Below, piece after piece: positions 45,118-54,518 of a stretch of DNA of 64,000 nucleotides (the stretch's first letter is position 1; every line of letters starts with the position of its first letter). A program made the translations under genes and the position numbers. The notes under the pieces were generated by a model. The model made no database searches and had not been told where the DNA came from. It saw nothing but the letters and a program-made list of their open reading frames with translations. Source of the stretch: Legionella sp. W10-070 (lineage in GTDB: Bacteria; Pseudomonadota; Gammaproteobacteria; Legionellales; Legionellaceae); assembly GCF_900640175.1 (NCBI RefSeq), contig NZ_CAAAJC010000006.1, forward strand, positions 1 to 64,000. Reading direction: 5' to 3'.

Positions 45118-47439
45118 ATGATTGATGCAGCGACTATAAATGAATGGAAAAGACGAATTGGTAATTATGAGCTGGATACCGATACAGAATTAAAAAAGCA
45201 ATTGGGCATCGCTGCTGACGCTGCCTTGGATATTAATGCTTATCTTCCAACCAAAGCAGCAAGAGATGCACTTTACCAGAATACTCATGATGTAGAATCT
45301 AAAGATGCGAGAGAAGATTTTATCGCTTTTTTGGGCGATAAGTTTCAAAATCTCACCTGGGATGCTTCCAGGCAGAATAAAACCATTAAACTGGCTGAAT
45401 TTTTGGGTGAGGATGGACTCGCCAAGTACCAGGCTGCTGCGGAAGAAGAAAATGGGAGTAAGGCATTTCGGGAAGCGGTATTTTTCCGAGCCTCAAAGCG
45501 TTTTAATGGCAATAAATGGGCTAAGAAATTGGTTTTATGGGTTGGGGGGCCTTCAAGCTCAGGAAAAACCTATGGTGCCAAGGGGGTTATTGAAAAACTG
45601 GATAGCGAGATCCTGGAAAAGACTCAGGAAGTAGGTGGTAACACCGTTGTCTCAGTCGATGGCAGTTTTGAGCGGGAAACATCGCAGATGCGGCAAATGG
45701 TGCTGCAGTTTGCCTTAGCAGCCGGCTATAAAGGCATTAAGGATTTACATAAACATAGTAAGGCTTTAGAAGCAAAACAATATGTACGAAATGCTGCTTT
45801 AAAAGAAAAGGATCTTCACCTGGTCATTCCTGATACCTTTGTTGAGCTGCTTATCCCTGAGCTTGTCAAAGACTCAAGGGTTATAAAGGATGAATTTCGC
45901 GATTATGAGAAGAAGAAGTATTTTCAAGTATTCAGTGAGGTAAAAGCAGAAAAGGGATACCTTGAGCGTTTCAGAACTTCAGTGAAAAATATGGGTTTCT
46001 CCAGAGCCTGGCGCTACAAGAAATTTGGTGAAGGTAATATTGAAACTGATATCAGGATGAATAACCGCGACCTGGGGTGCGAATCAAAAATATACCAGCC
46101 CAAGTACTTTGGCTACGGATTGAAGGGAACCAAACTATTCAAGAAATTTTATAAGTCATTCAGCCGCGAAAAGCTTACTCTATCCGTAATAAATGATCTG
46201 ATCTATCTGAAAAAAGAGCAGGGTGGCTGGATAGAGTGCAGTGATAAGGATAACCTGGAAGGGAAGGAACAAGGAAGCGATTTCCTTCGCATGACAGCCA
46301 GAGCCTATAACTATTGGAAAGAACACGAAACGAACCTGCCCTTGGATGAATGGTATGATAGCGTTGGCCGGCACACAAAGGCGTTAACGGGTCAGGTGAT
46401 TACGACTAAAAAGAATGAGAAATACTTTAGCCATTCTTCCCACTTCAATTTTATTAAATTAACTCGCCTGACTGGGTTTTTTGCAAACCCTGCTAATAAG
46501 GATAAGGAAAGAAAATTACAGCTGCAGGCGGCTGTAGGAGAAGAACGGATCGCAGTGTTAGAAGCAGAAATTGCTAATTGTACAGAACCTAGGACAAAAG
46601 AATTTTTGCAAAAAAGATTATCACTTTGTAAGCACTTGCAGGATTCGCTAAAGGCAACGATTGAAGAATCGAAAGATACCAGAGAGGAGACTGTACGGTA
46701 TGTCCGTGAGAACCATCCTCAGTTTCTTCCTTATGTTGACGGTTATGTGGATATTCCCCTGGAGGAAAAAAATAACCTGAAAAATTATAGTAAGCCTGCC
46801 GCTCATAAGTCGGTACATATTTCAACGGATGTTACTCAGGATAGCCAGTTTTTAGCACCAATCATTCCTTCCGGCCATTGTCGGGTTCATTATGTCGATG
46901 ATGTGCCTTCAAAGCGAGGGACAGACACCGAGGTGATGTTCGTACAGGAAAAAATTCCTCATACAGACTCTGGCTTTAAGCTTACTGCCATAGACGGTTC
47001 GATTGATGAAAATAACCCATTTTCCATGTTGAGTTATTCGCTGGCAATAGCAAGTACTCTTCTTGCTGGTGCAGATAAGGCGCCGTCTCCTGATAAGCCC
47101 GCGATAGTCACTGCCAAGAATGCACAATGGGCGAAGTACTTATGGACAGCCCTGGTTATTTTGGGTGAGCGAGTTCCTGAGATGAAATTTAATATCGAGG
47201 CAGTTCATGTCATCTCACCATTTAGTGTTGATGTGCAAAAGGAAATAGCCAAGCCGGGAAAATCAGTTAAATATAGCAAAACCTCACTCCATGAAACAGT
47301 TTTTAAGGAGTATAAGCACTTTGTTGATATGAAAGCAAAGGAACTGGGTGAGGTTCTTAGGCTAAAAGCCGATCCTGCGGCACAAGCCAGGCTTTTAGGT
47401 AAGGAATTATCAGAAGTAAATCGGGTATTAACGAGCTAA
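45118..47439 (+). CDS. Large P-loop (zeta-toxin/kinase-like) orphan protein, candidate effector
   Basis: The 773-residue soluble protein has a Walker A motif at 143-151 (GGPSSSGKT). A VDGSFERETSQMRQM segment follows about 35 residues later, where zeta-toxin-like kinases place substrate or Mg residues. The rest is unlike families I know. It is rich in Lys/Glu, with a helical segment at about 460-520 and a globular last 180 residues. There is no signal peptide or membrane helix. Phosphotransfer activity is possible but only the P-loop supports it. AAGGG precedes the ATG. It converges on the MCE operon (7-bp gap). Confidence 0.6.
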   Translation: MIDAATINEWKRRIGNYELDTDTELKKQLGIAADAALDINAYLPTKAARDALYQNTHDVESKDAREDFIAFLGDKFQNLTWDASRQNKTIKLAEFLGEDGLAKYQAAAEEENGSKAFREAVFFRASKRFNGNKWAKKLVLWVGGPSSSGKTYGAKGVIEKLDSEILEKTQEVGGNTVVSVDGSFERETSQMRQMVLQFALAAGYKGIKDLHKHSKALEAKQYVRNAALKEKDLHLVIPDTFVELLIPELVKDSRVIKDEFRDYEKKKYFQVFSEVKAEKGYLERFRTSVKNMGFSRAWRYKKFGEGNIETDIRMNNRDLGCESKIYQPKYFGYGLKGTKLFKKFYKSFSREKLTLSVINDLIYLKKEQGGWIECSDKDNLEGKEQGSDFLRMTARAYNYWKEHETNLPLDEWYDSVGRHTKALTGQVITTKKNEKYFSHSSHFNFIKLTRLTGFFANPANKDKERKLQLQAAVGEERIAVLEAEIANCTEPRTKEFLQKRLSLCKHLQDSLKATIEESKDTREETVRYVRENHPQFLPYVDGYVDIPLEEKNNLKNYSKPAAHKSVHISTDVTQDSQFLAPIIPSGHCRVHYVDDVPSKRGTDTEVMFVQEKIPHTDSGFKLTAIDGSIDENNPFSMLSYSLAIASTLLAGADKAPSPDKPAIVTAKNAQWAKYLWTALVILGERVPEMKFNIEAVHVISPFSVDVQKEIAKPGKSVKYSKTSLHETVFKEYKHFVDMKAKELGEVLRLKADPAAQARLLGKELSEVNRVLTS

Positions 47440-47446
47440 CTCTGTT

Positions 47447-48022
47447 TTAGCCAGAGAAAACCTTTGCTATTGAGCGAGTCAAGCGGGTCAGGTTTGCATT
47501 CATACTCATAACCAGGGCTTCGATAGTTACTTTGGGAACCTGGCTATGATAATAAACCTTTCCCCGTTTAATCAGGGCTTCCTTGTAGTAGATGAGGTAT
47601 TCTGCGCGCAGTTTGCTGCTGCCGCAAATGTCCATTTCAAACTGTGAAATGTCAATTTGCAAATGATAATTGGGCTTAAATTTACTATCCCAGGGAGAGC
47701 TTTCTACGATTGATCCGGGTAATAATGTGGAAAGATCAGTTTCAACGACCCGCATGATATTCTTATCCACCGCTTCAGCCCATTGGTGGTATTCTTCAGG
47801 CTCCAGGCGATGCGATGTCGTGTGGAGCATCAATTGAGGCTTCTCAATATAAGCGGGAATATTAACGCTATCTATTCCTATCCTTAAGTTCTTATATTCG
47901 CTGACAGAATGTTTCTGTGGCGGGATAGGGGCTAATACATACATCTGCGTGTCTTTGCTTCGGCTGCAGGCAAGGAGTGTGAAGCTGATTAATAAAATGA
48001 TATGCCATCTGGATATGTTCAC
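47447..48022 (-). CDS. ABC-type transport auxiliary lipoprotein (PqiC/DUF330-like)
   Basis: The 191-residue lipoprotein has a lipobox LLAC near residues 16-19. The PqiC/ABC-transport-auxiliary fold follows (YVLAPIPPQ, LRIGIDSVNIPAYIEKPQLML, EYHQWAEAVDKNIMRVVETDL). It is expected on the inner face of the outer membrane, receiving lipid from the MCE protein. Its start overlaps the MCE gene stop by four bases. It is the last gene of a three-gene lipid-transport operon. Confidence 0.88.
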   Translation of the reverse strand: MNISRWHIILLISFTLLACSRSKDTQMYVLAPIPPQKHSVSEYKNLRIGIDSVNIPAYIEKPQLMLHTTSHRLEPEEYHQWAEAVDKNIMRVVETDLSTLLPGSIVESSPWDSKFKPNYHLQIDISQFEMDICGSSKLRAEYLIYYKEALIKRGKVYYHSQVPKVTIEALVMSMNANLTRLTRSIAKVFSG

Positions 48023-48765
48023 TTTTTGCCTCGCAATAATGATTCAGGATATCGGGAGAGATAATCCGTTAAATTTTGAACCGAGTAGGCTGCATTAGCG
48101 ATTTGTTTTAAGCTCTGATTCAGATAGGCTGCCACTGTGGGAACATTTTGATTCAAGCGGTTGGCCAGCTGTTCGAGGCTATCAGCCATAATCTTCGCAG
48201 AGTTAATGGTATTCTGCACGTCTTTGGAGCTAACCAGTCGGCTGATGTCTTCAAACGTTTTCCTGGCAGCCCTTAGCGCATCCTCCATGCTGGTATATTC
48301 TTCAATAGCCGTCGTTGTAGGAAAGATAGGGTAGTTATGGTAGTAAGTTTGCTTGAATTTTCGCGGTGAAGGGGAGGGGATTAATTCAATTTCAGCAACA
48401 CCGGTTAATAAATTGGGTTTAGTTATATTCGCGACGTAGCCTCTGCTAATTAGAAGATGGATGGGATCTTGATGAAAGCCAAATGTCTTTTCTACAAAAA
48501 ATTGTACATAAACCGGGATTCTAACCTGTGTTCTTGCTTTATTTTCTGTAACTTCTATCCGTTTGATTTCACCTATTTTAACCCCTCGATAGGTTACTGA
48601 GGAGGAAGGGACTAAACCTTTGAGCGAGCCTCTAAAAAACATGACAAAGGTCTGAACCTGCGCGCGTTTATATTCCTCATAATAGAAGGCTGCACCAATA
48701 AGCAGCAGGCATAGTGCCCCTACAACAAAAATACCTACCAGCGTATATAAACGTTCCTGACGCAT
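48019..48765 (-). CDS. MCE/MlaD-family periplasmic lipid-binding protein
   Basis: The 248-residue protein has an N-terminal transmembrane anchor (about 8-28). A single MCE domain (about 38-125) follows, with FFRGSLKGLVPSSSVTYRGV and LLTGVAEIEL. A helical C-terminal region may form the needle or pore seen in Pqi/Mla hexamers. It would shuttle phospholipids or other lipids between the membranes. It follows the permease gene by 8 bp and overlaps the lipoprotein gene by 4 bp. Confidence 0.9.
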   Translation of the reverse strand: MRQERLYTLVGIFVVGALCLLLIGAAFYYEEYKRAQVQTFVMFFRGSLKGLVPSSSVTYRGVKIGEIKRIEVTENKARTQVRIPVYVQFFVEKTFGFHQDPIHLLISRGYVANITKPNLLTGVAEIELIPSPSPRKFKQTYYHNYPIFPTTTAIEEYTSMEDALRAARKTFEDISRLVSSKDVQNTINSAKIMADSLEQLANRLNQNVPTVAAYLNQSLKQIANAAYSVQNLTDYLSRYPESLLRGKK

Positions 48766-48773
48766 TTCTGTCC

Positions 48774-49529
48774 TTAGATCATAAATTTGATATAAACACT
48801 GACTGCAATAAGCCAGATTGAGCCTCGGGTCATAATTCGCGAGACAGCTTTCCTTAATGTGATGTGGTGAACAGCCGCTTCATAATAATAATAGCCTGCA
48901 ACCAAGCTTACCACAGTACATAACAACAAGGTCTTAAGAGCAGAATAAATTAAATCATAAATGGTTTCTATACTTGCGATATGGATAAGGAATTCATAGG
49001 TTGTTAAATGGAGTGTAAATCGGAAAGATAAGTAAAAACTAACGAAAATTATGGTTATGGTGTAAATGTATAGAAGCAATGAAGTAATACTCATCCCGAT
49101 TATAATCGGTAATATGTGGTCTACTATCACTTCTTCAGGCGTTCGCCGCAGTTCCTTAATCCGGGTGGTAATCAAGTGCAATGCCACTTGTACGCATAAT
49201 AAAAAACCTAACAGCAAAGGAAGTATGTCATGGGTCACAATATTTTGTGCTACGGGTAAAACTTGATGATGCAAATGAAAACCACTTAGGATTAGGTAGA
49301 TCGTCTGCGCCAATGACAATCCGAGGAGCAGGCAAATAAAGAGCAGAGGGATTACCAGCTTGACACCTGCATGGAATAATATATCTATCATGCTTGACCA
49401 CGAAACAGACAACCGACGAAACAGAATCTCTTGCAGACTATGAGATAAATGGCCAACAAAACGGAAAATTAAGGTTATCGAATAAACCCATTTGAGGGCT
49501 TGAAAGCCGATTCGCCGAAAAACATACAT
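48774..49529 (-). CDS. MlaE-family ABC transporter permease
   Basis: The 251-residue polytopic protein has an amphipathic N-terminal helix and five to six membrane helices. The MlaE pattern is visible in FRRIGFQALKWVYSIT, VTHDILPLLLGFLLCVQVALHLITTRIKELRRTPEEVIVDHILP and the late VSLVAGYYYYEAAVHHI. Canonical MlaE motifs (EIGTM, EALE) are diverged to RIKELRR...PEEV. No MlaF-type ATPase gene is present before or after the operon in this window. Confidence 0.85.
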   Translation of the reverse strand: MYVFRRIGFQALKWVYSITLIFRFVGHLSHSLQEILFRRLSVSWSSMIDILFHAGVKLVIPLLFICLLLGLSLAQTIYLILSGFHLHHQVLPVAQNIVTHDILPLLLGFLLCVQVALHLITTRIKELRRTPEEVIVDHILPIIIGMSITSLLLYIYTITIIFVSFYLSFRFTLHLTTYEFLIHIASIETIYDLIYSALKTLLLCTVVSLVAGYYYYEAAVHHITLRKAVSRIMTRGSIWLIAVSVYIKFMI

Positions 49530-49684
49530 GTTAGTCCTTAGGAGTACGGCAGGCTCTCCTCTAAAGTATCGCTGACTTCCTTGCTCCTGAAGTCTCCGGG
49601 CTGTTATTGAACCCGGTCGATTTATGTTATATGGGGTTAAGATAATTCGCTTCAGGAAAAGAATAACATGTCGGATGGCTATTG

Positions 49685-50881
49685 TTAATCGGGTTGAAAG
49701 GCAGAATCGAGTGTTATTGCCGTTTTACCAACGTCATTTGAGTTTCGGAAAAATGGACGCTCAGCTGCCGGAACAGTCTTTTTATGGCGAAAGTCTTTTT
49801 TATTACTGGTTTGACAGAGAGTCTGACTTGTTACAGGGCTTTCGGATGGTTCATTACTGACTGTCACCTCGCAAGGAGATGAGTAGCTTGTTTCCAGAGT
49901 TGCCAATTCATTTTGTAGCCGCTCTCTGATTCTTGATGCATTGTATTTTAATAACCTGGATTTTACGCCATAAACTATCCCGATTGCCGCAATAGCGGCA
50001 ATTGCCAGGAAAATTCCACCCGGGGCAAAACACCAGGTAGCCATAATACCTACTAATAAAATGGAAGCGGCTAAGTTTATTAACAAGGCATTCCTGTGTT
50101 GCTTTAGCCCATATACATTTCGTGCATGATTTTGATGGACAATCAAAGGCTCTGATTCATTAAGAAGAGGGGGATAAAAATATCGGTAAGCCAGTTGCGC
50201 CAGGGAAAATATTTCTTTAACGACATCGACAGTTGAGGCTATTATGAATAAAGCACCTACTAAAGGGGTCATCGGTAGTGCGGCACTTATCCATAGGCCG
50301 TAAGCGGTAACATTAAGCGCTGTATTTGCCAGGAGGAAGGAATTGTCACGCAGCCTGTTAAATAAAGTCCGTTTTTTATCGAATTGATTATCTTGAAAAT
50401 AGTAGATGGCACTTCCAACCGTATAAATCAAACCCAGGATGGGTAAGCCGGTTACCGACATCAGGAAACCTTCAAGTAAAGCCAGAATAGTAGAAAAGGC
50501 AGGTAAGGTTAGCAGGAAAGAAACGACAGTTATTGCCAGGGTGCCGCCCAAGATAAAGTTAAATTTATCGGCAGCTGCCTTTTCCTCAATTAATTCGAGG
50601 ATGTAGTCAATTTGTGAATGGCCTTGACTTTTCAGTGTCTGCAAACAGTCATAGATTGTAAGGTCATGGTAATTAGTCCATGTTTTTTCAGGGATATTCA
50701 GATTTTTTAACAGGACATTAATCTTAGCGATAATTCGGGGATTAGAATTTATTTTTGTTGAATGATAGTTTCGTTTAAGCTCGTCTTTCTTATTATCATA
50801 ATAACTCATATGGTTGTTTAGAGATTGAGATCTGGCTCCTCTCAGATATGCCGCAAATTGCTCAAGGTCAGTAATTACCAC
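49685..50881 (-). CDS. Multi-pass membrane orphan protein
   Basis: The 398-residue protein starts at GTG 50881 (no obvious RBS). A charged N-terminal 120 residues contain GARSQSLNNHMSYYDNKK. Five or six hydrophobic segments follow at about 120-300, including LAITVVSFLLTLPAFSTILALL and two tandem hairpins. The polar, Ser/Lys-rich tail is about 80 residues. No family was recognised. Soluble ends around a membrane block are seen in some Legionella effectors, but nothing decisive marks it as one. Confidence 0.55.
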   Translation of the reverse strand: MVITDLEQFAAYLRGARSQSLNNHMSYYDNKKDELKRNYHSTKINSNPRIIAKINVLLKNLNIPEKTWTNYHDLTIYDCLQTLKSQGHSQIDYILELIEEKAAADKFNFILGGTLAITVVSFLLTLPAFSTILALLEGFLMSVTGLPILGLIYTVGSAIYYFQDNQFDKKRTLFNRLRDNSFLLANTALNVTAYGLWISAALPMTPLVGALFIIASTVDVVKEIFSLAQLAYRYFYPPLLNESEPLIVHQNHARNVYGLKQHRNALLINLAASILLVGIMATWCFAPGGIFLAIAAIAAIGIVYGVKSRLLKYNASRIRERLQNELATLETSYSSPCEVTVSNEPSESPVTSQTLCQTSNKKDFRHKKTVPAAERPFFRNSNDVGKTAITLDSAFQPD

Positions 50882-51179
50882 GATATGATAAATAGTCAGG
50901 TTTATTTCAGGGTATTGTAATTGACCAAGCTTAATAGTTTATTAAGCGGATTGCTGATTTTATGTGAAATTCGGTCATAAAAAATATGCCGGCCTTATTT
51001 ATTGATTAATATGTTTTCATTTTAAGCGAATAATAATCAAAAAAGAGTTGGCTGCATTGGGTGAGTTAGCTTAGGTTCCTCCTGCAGTTCATTAAGTTTG
51101 ACATTAACTTTTTGATTTAGCATGATTAGTTTCTCCATTAAGGAGAGTACCCAAGAATACTATGTTTAAGGATAAAGAC

Positions 51180-52163
51180 ATGACTGGTTTTAAGCAGACG
51201 GTGATTGCAACTTTACTATTAGGAAGTGGATGTGGTTTTGCTGGAACGATGGGGCCTGTGTGTGCTCCGGGTAATGTGACGGTACCTTGTGAATCAACAG
51301 CCTGGGATTTCGGCATTCAGGCTCTTTATTTAAAATCGCTATATAATAACAATGATCTTAGCGCTTATAATATCGGCAGTGCCAGCGGCACCAGAATTTT
51401 TGATGCATTAAATTACGATTTTGAATGGGGTTTCCGAGTTGAAGGCTCTTACCATTTTGGCACTGGCAGTGACTTGAATCTCAATTGGACCCATTGGCGC
51501 GACGACAATAGCCTTAGATTGGCTCCGCCAGCAGCACGGGCTGCTGTTGATTTAACTGCATCATTATTGACCAGACTTTATGCTGATGCCAAATTGGATG
51601 CTGTAAATCTGGAATGGGGGCAGCATGTGGATTTTGGCGAGCATAAAAATATCCGTTTTCATGCAGGACTTCAATATGCGGCACTTGGCACTCATCTGAC
51701 ATTAGAGCGGACAACATCAGGAGCAACAGGGTTCCTGGCAGACAGTAATGGTACAGTTGCTATTACTGACAAATTTGAGCAAAATGCCTTAGGCCCCCGG
51801 GTTGGCGCAGATTTGTCTTATGACTTTAATAGCGGTTTCTCCCTGTATGGCAATGTTGCAGCAGCACTCCTGGTAGGACAGAACCGCTATTCCAATAATG
51901 CTCCTGTCAATGCATTAAACAGGCCGGTACATTCCTCCTACACTAGCCTTGTACCTGAGTTGGAAGCGAAACTGGGTGGTAAATATACCTGGGGTATGGG
52001 ACAGGGCAATCTGACTGTGGATGCCGGTTATATGGTGGTTAACTACTTTAATGCTTTTCACCAAAGTGATCTGCTTCTTGATACAATTCAAAGAATCCGG
52101 AATGACATTGATTTCGGTCTGCATGGCCCTTATGCAGGCGTTAAGTGGGTTGGCAATATCTAA
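51180..52163 (+). CDS. Lpg1974-family pore-forming outer membrane protein
   Basis: The 327-residue beta-barrel protein has a signal peptide (about 1-22, ending AGT) and the Legionella porin-like opening CESTAWDFGIQALYLKS. Alternating amphipathic strands run to the final HGPYAGVKWVGNI, which ends close to the C terminus. This matches the Legionella-specific family of major-outer-membrane-protein relatives. The frame is open to ATG 51162; ATG 51180 has AAGGA seven bases upstream and gives a normal signal peptide. Confidence 0.85.
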   Translation: MTGFKQTVIATLLLGSGCGFAGTMGPVCAPGNVTVPCESTAWDFGIQALYLKSLYNNNDLSAYNIGSASGTRIFDALNYDFEWGFRVEGSYHFGTGSDLNLNWTHWRDDNSLRLAPPAARAAVDLTASLLTRLYADAKLDAVNLEWGQHVDFGEHKNIRFHAGLQYAALGTHLTLERTTSGATGFLADSNGTVAITDKFEQNALGPRVGADLSYDFNSGFSLYGNVAAALLVGQNRYSNNAPVNALNRPVHSSYTSLVPELEAKLGGKYTWGMGQGNLTVDAGYMVVNYFNAFHQSDLLLDTIQRIRNDIDFGLHGPYAGVKWVGNI

Positions 52164-52203
52164 ACGCCGGTTTATCCAGGCTGTGGTAGTCAACATTGTT
52201 TAA

Positions 52204-52239
52204 AAAGAAGGTTTTTCTGATATCAGGAAAACCTTCTTT
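52204..52239. terminator. Bidirectional intrinsic terminator
   Basis: AAAGAAGGTTTTTC and GAAAACCTTCTTT form a long stem around CTGATATCAG, followed by TTAATTTC on the plus strand and preceded by A-rich sequence for the minus strand. It sits between the convergent outer membrane protein and c-di-GMP enzyme genes. Confidence 0.85.
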
Positions 52240-52277
52240 AATTTCTTGATGTCGCTGTTATTCACCAAATTGGGCCT

Positions 52278-54518
52278 TTATTTTTTTGCGATATCAGTCT
52301 CTCTGATAATGTTGGCAATAATTTCGGCTGATAAAGGCTTGCTAAAGAAAAAACCCTGAAGTTCATCACAATGACGGCTCTTTAAAAATTTGATTTGTTT
52401 TTTATTCTCAACGCCTTCAGCCAGAACTTTGAAATTAAAGCTGCGGCCCATCGCAATAATCGCTTCAATGATAATTTCATCTGTGTGTGAATGAGATATG
52501 TTTCTTATGAATGATTCATCTATTTTCAAACGGTCAACCTGTATTGTTTTGAGGTAATTTAAGCTGGAGTTACCCGTGCCAAAATCGTCAAGGGCTATTT
52601 TGATACCAATTTGTTTAAGACGACGAATCATCTTCTGCACTTCTGTATTAGTAATGATTACGTTTTCCGTAATTTCAAGCTCAAGGTAGTCAGGAGAGAC
52701 TTCATACTCTTGCAGAATATTTTTTACAGTTTCTGCAAAATTGGCTTGTTTTAATTGTTTTGTGGCGACGTTGACCGCAATCTTGACATAAGGCAAACCA
52801 TTTTTATGCCAGGTTACAATTTGATTACAAGCTTCCCGGATAACCCATTCACCAATAGGAACGATAAGGCCTGACTCTTCAGCGGCAGGAATAAAGTCCA
52901 AGGGTAAAATCATTCCTTTTTTAGGGTGTTGCCAGCGGATCAAGGCCTCCACCCCCAGTAAACTGTGTGTCTCTAAATCAAATTGTGGCTGATACAGCAA
53001 GAAAAAATCATTGTTTGCAAGCGCTCGTCTTAGTTCTGACTCCTGTTTTAATTGCTTGTTAGTCTTTTGATTTAATCGTGGTGTGTATAATTTAAATTGA
53101 TTTCTTCCCTGTTCTTTAGCCTGGTACATTGCTAAATCTGCATTTTTTAATAATGTAGTAATAGTCCTTCCATTAGAAGGATAAATACTAATACCGACAC
53201 TGGTTGTTAAGATAAATTCCTGATGTGCAAGTGTGATGGGTTCATTGAAAGAATTAAGGATTTTTTGTGCAACGGTAACTATATGATCTATCTTTTTAAG
53301 TCCAGGGATTACCATTACAAACTCATCACCTCCAATCCTTGCCAGTGTATCTTCCGTGCGTAATAAAGCAGAAAGGCGCCTGGCTACTTCACATAATACG
53401 GTATCCCCCACCTCATGGCCCAAGCTATCATTGACCAGCTTAAAACGATCCACATCAAGAAATAAAATGGCAAAATGATTTTTTCGGTAGGTTGCTGAGT
53501 CAATGGCATGCTGTATGCGCTCATTTAGTAGTACTCGATTGGGTAAACCAGTCAAGGAGTCATGGGTTGCCTGATGTTCAAGTTGCTGTTCAAGAACAGC
53601 ACGCTCGGTAATGTCACGAAAGCTCCAGACCCTGCCCACGGTTACCGTATTGATACGATGAGGCTGGGAATAACATTCAATAATTGTCTCCTTCTTGAAT
53701 TTAATAACATCCAGACTGCTCTCATCGATATTTTTATGGAGGTAGTTAATTTGATTTAAAAAATCCTGAGAGTTCTGAATCTTGTCTATCATGTATTCCA
53801 GTAATAGATTTTCGTTTTTTAATTCCAGCATTGGGGGAGGGATTCCCCACATTCTGGTGAATTGCTTATTGTAATCTACTATTTTTCGTTTTAAGTCGAC
53901 AACCAGGATGCCATCAGTCGATGATTCAATAGTCGCCCTTAGTAAGGAAAGCGACTGATTTAAAGATTCGGTTCTTTCTGCAACGATTCTTTTTAGTGAT
54001 TCAGTATGGCTTTTTGCTTCCCTGGCTAGTAGCCACTTCCTGGTTAAGGCACATGCAAGCTGCCTGACAGCCACCTTATCGAAGGGTTTTTTTAAGACTA
54101 AAAGATTATCGCTCATCCCCAGTTTTCGTATGGTTTCCTCCCAGGTGTAGTCAGAGTAGGCTGTACAAATAACCACTTGAATATCCTTATCAATTTTCCA
54201 TATATGCTGAATTGTCTCAAGGCCGTCCCATCCTGGTGGCATGCGGATATCGACAAAGGCAAGTGCGTAAGGACTTCCCTGCTTTAAGCCTTTTTTAATT
54301 TTTTCTACCCCTTCGCGTCCTTGTGATGCAGTATCTATTGTAAATTTAGGTAATAAAATTTCCTCATGAGGGGAGATATCATTTTCCTCGCCAAACAATT
54401 GTTCATCTAATTTGTCAAATTCTTGTGAGGTACGCGTCGTCGTCAGTACTTTAATGAAATCCTGAAAAATGGATGGATTATCGTCAATGACGATAATACG
54501 CAGTTCTATTTCATTCAT
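52278..54518 (-). CDS. Response regulator with PAS, GGDEF and EAL domains (c-di-GMP synthase/hydrolase)
   Basis: The 746-residue protein has a receiver domain (about 5-160, phosphoacceptor D90 in AFVDIRMPPG), a linker coiled coil, a PAS domain (about 190-305), GGDEF and EAL. The GGDEF signature is intact at 396-400 and an inhibitory-site RxxD is at 387-390, exactly five residues before it. EAL is intact at 524-526, with DDFGTGNSSL and LAEGVE. It should both make and break cyclic di-GMP, switched by phosphorylation. Its ATG overlaps the kinase gene by 8 bp. The layout matches L. pneumophila Lpg0277 (Lpl0329). Confidence 0.93.
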   Translation of the reverse strand: MNEIELRIIVIDDNPSIFQDFIKVLTTTRTSQEFDKLDEQLFGEENDISPHEEILLPKFTIDTASQGREGVEKIKKGLKQGSPYALAFVDIRMPPGWDGLETIQHIWKIDKDIQVVICTAYSDYTWEETIRKLGMSDNLLVLKKPFDKVAVRQLACALTRKWLLAREAKSHTESLKRIVAERTESLNQSLSLLRATIESSTDGILVVDLKRKIVDYNKQFTRMWGIPPPMLELKNENLLLEYMIDKIQNSQDFLNQINYLHKNIDESSLDVIKFKKETIIECYSQPHRINTVTVGRVWSFRDITERAVLEQQLEHQATHDSLTGLPNRVLLNERIQHAIDSATYRKNHFAILFLDVDRFKLVNDSLGHEVGDTVLCEVARRLSALLRTEDTLARIGGDEFVMVIPGLKKIDHIVTVAQKILNSFNEPITLAHQEFILTTSVGISIYPSNGRTITTLLKNADLAMYQAKEQGRNQFKLYTPRLNQKTNKQLKQESELRRALANNDFFLLYQPQFDLETHSLLGVEALIRWQHPKKGMILPLDFIPAAEESGLIVPIGEWVIREACNQIVTWHKNGLPYVKIAVNVATKQLKQANFAETVKNILQEYEVSPDYLELEITENVIITNTEVQKMIRRLKQIGIKIALDDFGTGNSSLNYLKTIQVDRLKIDESFIRNISHSHTDEIIIEAIIAMGRSFNFKVLAEGVENKKQIKFLKSRHCDELQGFFFSKPLSAEIIANIIRETDIAKK

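Noticed and set aside
45118..47439. Zeta toxin of a toxin-antitoxin pair
   Set aside because: No small antitoxin gene is adjacent, and the protein is far longer than zeta toxins; only the P-loop matches.
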